A stretch of DNA of 5,443 nucleotides from CAYVQA01 sp045119035 (GTDB lineage Bacteria > Bacillota_I > Bacilli_A > ML615J-28 > CAG-313). Each line of letters begins with the position of its first letter. Position 1 is the stretch's first letter. Under the pieces are notes generated by a model. The model searched no databases. It saw only the letters and a list, made by a program, of their open reading frames with translations, and had not been told where the DNA came from. Shown one piece after another: positions 1-5,188 of this stretch. The position numbers and the translations under genes were made by a program. Location: NCBI GenBank assembly GCA_045119035.1, contig JBGVCU010000069.1, positions 1 to 5,443 of the forward strand. The letters are read 5' to 3'.

Positions 1-237
1 AAGTGTGATTCTTTAGCTTTTGAAGAAGTTAAGCGTCATGATGAATATAAAGGAAGTAGAGTAAAACGAGGTTTATTTTTATCTTCATTAGGTAAAGCAT
101 TAAATGCTGATATTAATGGAGCTTTAAATATCCTACGTAAATATCTACATTTAAAAGAAGTCAATGAGTTTCCTGTTTTACAGGAAATAATTGATAGAGG
201 TCTTTTGTTCAGACCATATAGAATTTCATTCTATTAA
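1..237 (+). CDS. tnpB: TnpB-family RNA-guided nuclease (IS200/IS605 OrfB), C-terminal fragment; 5' end outside window
   Basis: The open frame runs in from the left edge and ends at TAA 235-237, giving 78 residues. The segment around residues 35-47 (NADINGALNILRK) is the third RuvC motif of TnpB, with D37 as the expected catalytic aspartate. The stretch before it, beginning KCDSLAFE and passing through VKRGLF, matches the TnpB subgroup in which the CxxC zinc ribbon is degenerate; only one cysteine is visible. TnpB proteins are guided by an RNA copied from the right end of their element and cut double-stranded DNA. In phages they often occur without a TnpA transposase. The tail after the motif is about 30 residues long. 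It does not resemble the right-hand TnpB at 5180-5443, so the two belong to different lineages. The call is firm as a family assignment; activity cannot be judged because the first two RuvC motifs lie outside the window. Confidence 0.88.
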   Translation, partial: KCDSLAFEEVKRHDEYKGSRVKRGLFLSSLGKALNADINGALNILRKYLHLKEVNEFPVLQEIIDRGLLFRPYRISFY

Positions 238-239
238 AT

Positions 240-295
240 AAAAGTATTTTAATGTTAAAAAATTTATATATTTTTTAATAGTTTTTAATACTTTT
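240..295. repeat. AT-rich nested inverted repeat after the left tnpB
   Basis: The outer arms AAAAGTATT (240-248) and AATACTTTT (287-295) are perfectly complementary. The inner arms TTAAAAAA (255-262) and TTTTTTAA (271-278) enclose an 8-base loop. The structure starts 3 bases after the stop of the left tnpB, so it may be the right-end hairpin region of that element, a transcription terminator, or both. Being almost pure A/T, it could also be partly chance. Confidence 0.4.
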
Positions 296-306
296 GAACA
301 TTTGTT

Positions 307-311
307 GAGGA
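307..311 (+). promoter_or_regulatory. Shine-Dalgarno of the lipoprotein gene
   Basis: GAGGA lies 6 bases before the ATG at 318. It is the only clear Shine-Dalgarno ahead of any start codon in the window. It supports the start at 318 and sets this gene apart from the SD-less structural genes. Confidence 0.7.
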
Positions 312-317
312 ACTCTT

Positions 318-572
318 ATGAAACACTTTTTACTTTTCTTTGTCATGCTTATAACTTTAACAGGTTGCGTAAATAGATGTACACTTACAAAATACTGGTG
401 GTTCGAGGATAATGAATACAAAGTTTACACAACAAGAGAACTCATTATTGAACCTTATAAACAAAGATTTTACAGATTACATTGTCAATCTTACTTAGAA
501 CCAATGACATATTTGGATTATAAAATCAACGGTGTTCCTGAAGTAAAACCACAAACAACAAATGTACAGTAA
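318..572 (+). CDS. small secreted lipoprotein, function unknown
   Basis: The protein has 84 residues. The N-terminus is a short type II signal peptide: MKH, a hydrophobic run at about residues 4-15, then the lipobox L14-T15-G16-C17, so the predicted mature lipoprotein is 68 residues acylated at C17. Residue +2 is valine, not aspartate, which in enterobacteria favours the outer membrane. The mature part has two further cysteines (C21 and C56) that could form a disulfide, and it is rich in aromatic residues (YWWF at 26-29). It lies between TnpB material and the baseplate block, with a good ribosome binding site and no close partner gene. Small phage lipoproteins are known as outer-membrane spanins (Rz1-like) and as superinfection-exclusion proteins such as Llp of T5. 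It lacks the proline-rich composition of Rz1 and no inner-membrane spanin gene is adjacent, so exclusion or conversion is slightly favoured. The lipoprotein call is strong; the role is not assignable. Confidence 0.8.
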   Translation: MKHFLLFFVMLITLTGCVNRCTLTKYWWFEDNEYKVYTTRELIIEPYKQRFYRLHCQSYLEPMTYLDYKINGVPEVKPQTTNVQ

Positions 573-594
573 AAAGATTGAGTTGTTTTTAAAT

Positions 595-623
595 CTTAAT
601 TCTTTGAAGCTTTTGGAATTAAG
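595..623. repeat. perfect 8-bp stem-loop in the spacer after the lipoprotein gene
   Basis: CTTAATTC (595-602) and GAATTAAG (616-623) pair perfectly around a 13-base loop. No T-run follows on the plus strand, so it is not a classic intrinsic terminator; it may be a 3' mRNA structure. The rest of 573-662 is AT-rich with an 11-base A-run at 633-643, and I see no gene in it. Confidence 0.35.
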
Positions 624-671
624 CATACTAACAAAAAAAAAAATCAATGATATTTTCTTTTTAAGTGAACT

Positions 672-704
672 GCTATTGACCTAAAGGTCGATAGCTTCTA
701 TTTA
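672..704 (+). terminator. terminal hairpin of remnant; possible terminator for the lipoprotein transcript
   Basis: The arms GCTATTGACC (672-681) and GGTCGATAGC (686-695) enclose the loop TAAA. The stem is 10 bp, with one T.G wobble (677 with 690). The T-rich tail TTCTATTTA follows at 696-704, which gives the layout of an intrinsic terminator on the plus strand, 100 bases after the lipoprotein stop. The same hairpin is the outermost structure of the TnpB element end, the position where IS200/IS605 elements carry the hairpin bound by their transposase. Confidence 0.5.
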
Positions 705-724
705 GAATTAAATACTTAATTCTA
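703..724. repeat. second element hairpin, with a compensatory change relative to copy 2
   Basis: TAGAATTAA (703-711) pairs with TTAATTCTA (716-724) around the loop ATAC. The copy at 5167-5188 differs at 705 (G to C) and at its partner 722 (C to G), so both copies pair fully. Confidence 0.6.
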
Positions 725-725
725 G

Positions 726-763
726 TTTAAGTACTTTTAGTGTAAACACTAAGAGCACTTAAA
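726..763. repeat. third element hairpin, 17-position stem with TAAA loop
   Basis: Arms 726-742 and 747-763 pair at 16 of 17 positions, counting one T.G wobble (736 with 753); the single mismatch is 733 with 756. The loop is TAAA (743-746). The equivalent in copy 2 (5190-5227) pairs only in its outer 11 positions. Confidence 0.6.
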
Positions 764-853
764 AGTTTTATACTCTGAAAGTTCCTTCTCAAGAGTTTGG
801 TAAGGTTTGTTGTAAACAACAAATTCACCAAATTTTAAAATATTAAATATATT
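749..853 (-). pseudogene. tnpB: tnpB C-terminal remnant
   Basis: Read on the minus strand from 853, the frame gives 34 residues (NIFNILKFGEF..., ending KELSEYKTFKCS) before TAG at 749-751. An in-frame TAA at 854-856 precedes it. It aligns with the right-hand TnpB tail (INLLKAGEYYFQN, then KTLGKELSEYKAFKC), with three extra residues in the middle. The RuvC III motif and the zinc ribbon are missing. The stop lies 11 codons earlier than the equivalent of the intact copy. Faint similarity (TDV...CK) may extend upstream to about 886 but is not secure. It cannot encode a nuclease. Confidence 0.75.
796..832. repeat. fourth hairpin, two stems around an internal loop, TAAA loop
   Basis: TTTGTTG (806-812) and CAACAAA (817-823) pair perfectly around TAAA. 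The outer stem TTTGGT (796-801) with ACCAAA (827-832) is also perfect, separated from the inner stem by a small internal loop. It lies in the TnpB-tail remnant where copy 1 is longer than copy 2. Confidence 0.6.
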
Positions 854-880
854 TTATTTACATATAATCTTAACGTCTGT

Positions 881-902
881 ATATGAACCTAAAGATTCAT
901 AT
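881..902. repeat. fifth hairpin, TAAA loop, just upstream of the gp25 promoter
   Basis: Arms 881-889 (ATATGAACC) and 894-902 (GATTCATAT) pair at 8 of 9 positions; the mismatch at 888 with 895 is a G.T wobble on the minus strand. The loop is TAAA (890-893). It could be the other end of a shortened element, or a regulatory structure 18 bases ahead of the late-promoter motif. Confidence 0.45.
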
Positions 903-920
903 TTTTATTTGTTGATTTTA

Positions 921-928
921 TATAAATA
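921..928 (+). promoter_or_regulatory. T4-type late promoter upstream of gene 25
   Basis: An exact TATAAATA, the consensus -10 element recognised by the T4 late sigma factor gp55; T4 late promoters need no -35 box. It ends 12 bases before the ATG of the gp25 gene, so the transcript would have a very short A-rich leader without a Shine-Dalgarno. Confidence 0.65.
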
Positions 929-940
929 ATAATAAAAAAT

Positions 941-1303
941 ATGACATTTTCGAGTTATTATAATCTTTATGAAGACTTTTTAAAAGCAAATACCACTGTA
1001 TTTGATGAAAAAGCAATACATAATTCAATTAAAAATATACTTTTAACACGCATAGGAAGCATGCCTGGTAAACCAACTTTTGGTTCAAGAATTATGGAAA
1101 TCCCATTTAACCAAAACGATGAGGTTACTCACGCACTCTTAAAGCAAATCATTGAAGAAGCTCTAAAACAATGGGAACATCGTGTTACATTTAAAGAGGT
1201 TGAAATTGTTGTCAATGAAGTAAACTCTTTAACTGCTAAAATTTATTACAAGTATAAAGATAGCGGATTGCAAGGTTCTGTTGAATTGGATTTGATAAGG
1301 TAG
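941..1303 (+). CDS. 25: baseplate wedge protein, gp25-like (TssE/gpW family)
   Basis: The protein has 120 residues, close to the 132 of T4 gp25. Residues 25-50 (from AIHNSIKNILLTRIGS on to PTFGSRI) match the family signature: a helix with S-I-x-N, then the T-R-x-G-S turn, then FG. Residues 78-81 are WEHR, at the place of the conserved E-P-R motif, so the proline is replaced by histidine while the glutamate and arginine remain. In T4, gp25 sits on the baseplate wedge next to gp6 and gp53 and starts sheath assembly. The ATG at 941 lies 12 bases after a late-promoter octamer. There is no ribosome binding site; the leader is AATAATAAAAAAT. The gene ends in TAG and is followed after 32 bases by the gp6 gene. 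The same order, small gp25-like then large J/gp6-like gene, occurs in P2 (W-J) and in type VI secretion (tssE-tssF). Confidence 0.92.
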   Translation: MTFSSYYNLYEDFLKANTTVFDEKAIHNSIKNILLTRIGSMPGKPTFGSRIMEIPFNQNDEVTHALLKQIIEEALKQWEHRVTFKEVEIVVNEVNSLTAKIYYKYKDSGLQGSVELDLIR

Positions 1304-1304
1304 T

Positions 1305-1312
1305 TATAAATA
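1305..1312 (+). promoter_or_regulatory. T4-type late promoter upstream of gene 6
   Basis: A second exact TATAAATA, in the 32-base gap between the gp25 stop and the gp6 start, 23 bases before the ATG at 1336. Two exact octamers directly ahead of two late structural genes are unlikely to be chance even in AT-rich DNA. I found no other exact plus-strand copy in the window. Confidence 0.6.
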
Positions 1313-1335
1313 TATAAAAAACATAGAATATCAAA

Positions 1336-4300
1336 ATGGCTAAAACAGTAGAAACAGTACCTTATAGTTTTGACGATTTATATAAAGAGTCTAAAGCATT
1401 ATTTAATGATTCAGGATTTGACGTATCTGAAGGTTCAAACACTGCCCAATTATCAGCAGTGATGAGTTATTTAGTGTCAACACTAAATACAAATACAGCA
1501 ATGAACATTAATGAAACTCTTTTACCTTATGCAACTAAGAGAAAAAATGTCTTGCAGGATGCAAGAGTTTTAGGATACGAAGCACAACACGTTACTTCAT
1601 ATCAATATCGTTTGACTATCAGATTAAGTTACGATCTAATTGGTTATGGTAAAATTACTATTCCTAAATACAGTAAATTTACAAATGCAAACCATACCTA
1701 TGTTTTTTTAACTAATGTTAATGATATTTCTACAACCACTGCCAATGGAATAATCATCGATACTGGTAATTTTAAAGTTAAGGATGTTATATATTCTCCA
1801 AAAGAATTAACTTTTGAATTTGATACCAATACCGGTTATATTAAAACAGCAAAAACAAAAACAGGATTATATGTAGATAATTTAAAAGAAGTTAATAAAT
1901 TATTTCAAGAAAATAGGGATATTTCATTCACCATTAAAGAAGGTGAAATTGTTGACTATAATCTTGACCCTTCAGCATTAGAAGTCACAATTGGTTCTGT
2001 TACTGTCAATGGAAATACATACACAAGAAATTATATTGATATTCCATATACAAATGTTGAGAATGATGGTATTGATTGCTATGTAAGCTATTATGATGAT
2101 TATGGAAATTATCAGGAAAAAGTCCCATATACAAGAACTGATGACTTCTTCTTCGAGAAAGACGCAAATACCACTAATATGGTTAAACACAAATTTATCC
2201 GTATTGATGATATTGAAATGGGAACACCTAGAATTTACTTCAAATATGCAGGTTTAGGTAAAGGTGTCCCATTTGGTTCCGTAGTTCAACTCTGTATTTT
2301 ACAATCTGATGGTGAAGATGGAAAAATGCAAAATTTAACATCTTCTAAGAATGTATTTAGTTTGCCTAATTATAATTTTATGTACGATAGAGCGCAAACT
2401 GATGCAGAAAAACAAGTAGCAGATAATACTATACCGCAAACAGAAGAGTTAAATGTTGTTACCGGAATTACATTACCTACAATTACAAATGGTAATGAAA
2501 ATTCTAATTTTTACGTTAATGATGTCTTTAAAAGTGCGAAGGTATTAAGTTGTGAGTTATTAACATCAGGAACATCCGAAGAATCAACAAATTCTGTCAT
2601 TGTAAATGCACCTAAAGTTTACAATTCTGCGAATCGCTTAGTAACTTGTTTAGATTACAAATATGCATGCAATCGTTCTTCGTTTGTTTTAGATAGCGCC
2701 GTGTGGGGTGGTGAAGATGAATTTCCAAAAGCACCTGGTCACATTTGGTTTAGTTTTTTACCAAATAAAATTTCAGAAAGAGGATTTACCTCAGATGAAA
2801 ATAAAACTGAATACATTAGAAACAACTCAGAATTAGTTTATAATTATGCAGAAGGTGAATCTGTTTATCAGCACCAAATGCGCCAAGAATATTATCAAAG
2901 AAACTATCTTTTAAATACCGAAATTAAATCTTATAACGCATTCATCAACGAGAATGGAACTATCGTTAGAAAATATGGTGGTGTTTGGGGTGATTTAGTA
3001 AACAAATACGTTCCTAGTTTAACGTTTCATCATAGACATCCAATATATATGAATTTTAATTATAATATTCATATATTAAAATATAATATTAAAGAAACCA
3101 CTGAAAGTGTGCATGAAAGTTTGTTTAATGCCTTAGATGCTTGTTTCTATGGTGATGATAGCTTAAATTTAGAAAATTACGAAACTGAATACTTCCACAC
3201 TAACATAGTAAAACGTTTAGACTATTTGCTATCTGATTTATGTGGCTTTACTTCAGAATTAGAAACTCAGTTAGTTTTAAATGAAAAAACTCTATGTACT
3301 GAAAATTGGAAGTCAGAATATAAAGACATTTATATTCCATTGTGCGTTCCTTATGAAAGATATTATACAAATGAAGGATTTTTAGACACTTCAAGATTAC
3401 CAAATATTGATACTAAGAATTTTATTAACTTTACGTATGATATTATTCGTGATCCATTAGGTATTTACGGAACATATACAGATACATCAAATACGGCTTA
3501 TTCAAGTTACGATGGACAGTATATATCTAAATATTCTAATGTAAACTCTCTAAGGTATTCGTTAGTTACAGGTGATTTGTTTGTCGATTGGTCTGTAATC
3601 AAAGCAAATACAGAAAAGAATAAAAACTTGTATTATACAATGAATGACGGTAAAGATTATACTGATTTGAGCACTAAGATGTTTATTGCTCCTATCAAAA
3701 TCAAGATGAAATACCGTTATTTAATAACACAAGATTTTATCAATAAGTATAATGCAAATGAGTTTGTTGAAATTCAATTAGGATTTAACTTAGCTCCTGA
3801 AAATAAGAAAGATGAGTCTTTTAATAATATAAAATATACTTTATATAAAAATAATGACTCTGATGTGGTCGTGTATAACAATTCACAATTACAACCTATT
3901 ATGACCAGAGACTTGACAGATAAGTCTAAAATTAGAATGTACACTAAACTGCATCTACAATATGTTGTGGATAAAGATAATATGCCAATTATGGAAAACT
4001 CAAATCTTAATAACGTATTAGAAATTGAGTTTGAGCGTACTTGTGGCTATTACTATTTGTTTAATACATTTAAGAAAGAAATTCTAATTCACTTATTCGT
4101 AAACGGTGATTATGAAGGATTTACTATTGCTCAAAATGGTGTTCGTTCTAATAAGTATTACGATGTGCATTTAGAAGAAGTTGCATCTACATTTAAGGCA
4201 AATGAAAGTCAGGTATATGATGACACTGCATTTTCAGATATTACGTATAGCAATCCAATTGCGTATTTAACAACATCTGATAGAAAATTTATAACTTGTG

Positions 4301-4653
4301 ATGGCGCATCTGAAGATGGTATTCATCATGACTGGAGTGATCTACCTGAAAAAGCTCAAACTATTTTAGATTCATATATTCCTATAAACGGAAAGTCAGA
4401 TTTAAGATACATCACGACTGAGGGATATGTTATTGATACATTAGAAGACGTATCTGATGTTGATTATTATACAGGTGAAGTTGTAAGGGATTATAATGAG
4501 TCTATGTATGAATACACACCTTTAACTGTAGATATGTTCAGACAAAACGTTTATTTGAATGTTAAATATCCAAGTTTAAATTTTAAGGTTCTAAGAAATG
4601 TAATTCCTAGACTTAATAATGTTAAATTTAAAAATTCGACTGAAACGTACTAA
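1336..4653 (+). CDS. 6: baseplate wedge protein, gp6-like (baseplate J family), unusually large
   Basis: The protein has 1105 residues against about 660 for T4 gp6. The N-terminal part carries the wedge signature: a helical region (residues 25-62), then LLPYATKRKNVLQDARVLGYEA (about 62-83, shown in part by P64, R69, D75, G80 and Y81), which parallels the T4 segment where a conserved helix ends in N/D-x-GY. Residues 298-330 (PRIYFKYAGLGKGVPFG onward, ending near DGEDGK) resemble the gp6/J motif IYFGDG..G..P..G, although here the FGDG is FKYAG. Two gp6 copies per wedge normally form the inner baseplate iris with gp7. The middle and C-terminal parts (about 350-1000) are rich in Tyr, Asn, Asp and Thr and I recognise no family there. 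There is no Shine-Dalgarno; the leader is A-rich. The stop overlaps the next start (TAATG). The family call is secure for the N-terminal third. Confidence 0.85.
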   Translation: MAKTVETVPYSFDDLYKESKALFNDSGFDVSEGSNTAQLSAVMSYLVSTLNTNTAMNINETLLPYATKRKNVLQDARVLGYEAQHVTSYQYRLTIRLSYDLIGYGKITIPKYSKFTNANHTYVFLTNVNDISTTTANGIIIDTGNFKVKDVIYSPKELTFEFDTNTGYIKTAKTKTGLYVDNLKEVNKLFQENRDISFTIKEGEIVDYNLDPSALEVTIGSVTVNGNTYTRNYIDIPYTNVENDGIDCYVSYYDDYGNYQEKVPYTRTDDFFFEKDANTTNMVKHKFIRIDDIEMGTPRIYFKYAGLGKGVPFGSVVQLCILQSDGEDGKMQNLTSSKNVFSLPNYNFMYDRAQTDAEKQVADNTIPQTEELNVVTGITLPTITNGNENSNFYVNDVFKSAKVLSCELLTSGTSEESTNSVIVNAPKVYNSANRLVTCLDYKYACNRSSFVLDSAVWGGEDEFPKAPGHIWFSFLPNKISERGFTSDENKTEYIRNNSELVYNYAEGESVYQHQMRQEYYQRNYLLNTEIKSYNAFINENGTIVRKYGGVWGDLVNKYVPSLTFHHRHPIYMNFNYNIHILKYNIKETTESVHESLFNALDACFYGDDSLNLENYETEYFHTNIVKRLDYLLSDLCGFTSELETQLVLNEKTLCTENWKSEYKDIYIPLCVPYERYYTNEGFLDTSRLPNIDTKNFINFTYDIIRDPLGIYGTYTDTSNTAYSSYDGQYISKYSNVNSLRYSLVTGDLFVDWSVIKANTEKNKNLYYTMNDGKDYTDLSTKMFIAPIKIKMKYRYLITQDFINKYNANEFVEIQLGFNLAPENKKDESFNNIKYTLYKNNDSDVVVYNNSQLQPIMTRDLTDKSKIRMYTKLHLQYVVDKDNMPIMENSNLNNVLEIEFERTCGYYYLFNTFKKEILIHLFVNGDYEGFTIAQNGVRSNKYYDVHLEEVASTFKANESQVYDDTAFSDITYSNPIAYLTTSDRKFITCDGASEDGIHHDWSDLPEKAQTILDSYIPINGKSDLRYITTEGYVIDTLEDVSDVDYYTGEVVRDYNESMYEYTPLTVDMFRQNVYLNVKYPSLNFKVLRNVIPRLNNVKFKNSTETY

Positions 4654-5132
4654 TGAAATATAAGTCGCATAAAGGTTGGTATCAAATTCAACATAAGGAA
4701 AAGTTCATCAAACCAATTGATGAATATATGGAAAGCTGTGTTCAAAAAGACGGGTATATTTACATTCAATATAAATCAATGCTTGAAAGAATAGCTTTTA
4801 GATATGCTGATATAAATCCTAAAGTTAAATACTTTAGTATTGAACCTTTCAATATTCCTTACGTTAAACCTTTAGATAATAAAGTGCATAGATATTTTAT
4901 TGATATGTACTTAGAATTTGTTAATGGTAGTAAATTCATTGTCGAAATTAAATCTAAAGGTGAAACGATCAGACCAATCAAACCTAAAAAGTATACTGCG
5001 AAATCTATTCTTAACTACAAGGAAAGTGTAGAAACCTTCATTATAAATCAAGCAAAATGGAAAAGTGCAAAAGAATTTGCAAAACAAAAAAATCTTAAAT
5101 TTATTATCCTTACCGAAGAGCAACTAAAGTGA
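4653..5132 (+). CDS. 4: head completion nuclease, gp4-like
   Basis: The protein has 159 residues; T4 gp4 has about 150. The pattern follows T4 gp4 throughout: a SxxE turn (S42, E45), NPKV...E-P-F-x-IPY (55-70), RYFIDMY (80-86), EIKSK (98-102) followed by ETIRPIKP, then QAKWKSAKEFA and KFIILTEEQL at the end. E45, D84 and the E98-x-K100 pair form a restriction-endonuclease-like catalytic set. In T4, gp4 completes filled heads before tail joining. The ATG overlaps the gp6 stop (TAATG), and no Shine-Dalgarno is seen, so translation is probably coupled to gp6. T4 gp4 continues several residues past the LTE-x-x-L point; this protein stops one residue after it. Its TGA stop falls inside the 5127-5188 repeat shared with 663-724, which suggests that an element insertion replaced the original 3' end. 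Confidence 0.88.
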   Translation: MKYKSHKGWYQIQHKEKFIKPIDEYMESCVQKDGYIYIQYKSMLERIAFRYADINPKVKYFSIEPFNIPYVKPLDNKVHRYFIDMYLEFVNGSKFIVEIKSKGETIRPIKPKKYTAKSILNYKESVETFIINQAKWKSAKEFAKQKNLKFIILTEEQLK

Positions 5133-5135
5133 ACT

Positions 5136-5168
5136 GCTATTGACCTAAAGGTCAATAGCTTCTATTTA
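5136..5168 (+). terminator. element-end hairpin between convergent gp4 and tnpB; likely terminator
   Basis: GCTATTGACC (5136-5145) and GGTCAATAGC (5150-5159) form a perfect 10-bp stem with loop TAAA, followed by TTCTATTTA. It starts 3 bases after the gp4 stop, in the 47-base gap between the convergent gp4 and tnpB stops. On the plus strand it looks like an intrinsic terminator for the late block. It is also the terminal hairpin of the element, matching 672-695. Confidence 0.6.
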
Positions 5169-5188
5169 CAATTAAATATTTAATTGTA
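5167..5188. repeat. second element hairpin, copy 2, overlapping the tnpB stop
   Basis: TACAATTAA (5167-5175) pairs with TTAATTGTA (5180-5188) around the loop ATAT. The tnpB TAA stop (5180-5182, minus strand) lies in one arm, so coding sequence and structure overlap. It is equivalent to 703-724. Confidence 0.55.

Larger units (their letters stand above)
663..850 (-). mobile_element. decayed right end of a TnpB element (copy 1 of the terminal module)
   Basis: This segment matches the 3' end of the right-hand tnpB element (5127-5302). Positions 663-724 equal 5127-5188 at 58 of 62 bases with no gaps, and alignment without gaps continues to about 795. Beyond that copy 1 has about 9 extra bases, and similarity fades near 850. 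The outer boundary is sharp: the bases at 662 and 5126 differ. The segment carries the terminal hairpins and the last ~30 codons of a TnpB but no nuclease core, so it is a remnant or a non-autonomous derivative. Its orientation matches the right-hand tnpB (minus strand). It sits between the lipoprotein gene and the gp25 late promoter. Confidence 0.8.

Noticed and set aside
663..902. CRISPR array
   Set aside because: The hairpins share only a loop, not a repeated unit, and spacing is irregular.
881..902. Definite left end of a complete miniature element
   Set aside because: The hairpin resembles an element end, but no left end is available in the window for comparison, so it is listed only as a hairpin.
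1978..2190. Minus-strand open frame of 70 codons inside the gp6 gene
   Set aside because: It is isoleucine-rich antisense of an AT-rich gene, with no recognisable domain, and fully overlaps a well-supported gene.
3061..3090. Repeated TATAATATT within the gp6 gene
   Set aside because: A short low-complexity A/T repeat inside coding sequence, expected at this base composition.
4811..4818. TATAAATC in gp4 (and again near 5043) as further late promoters
   Set aside because: The last base departs from the consensus and both lie inside a coding region with no gene start downstream.
4911..5123. Minus-strand open frame of 70 codons inside the gp4 gene
   Set aside because: Phe/Lys/Arg-rich antisense sequence over the conserved nuclease core of gp4; no family features.
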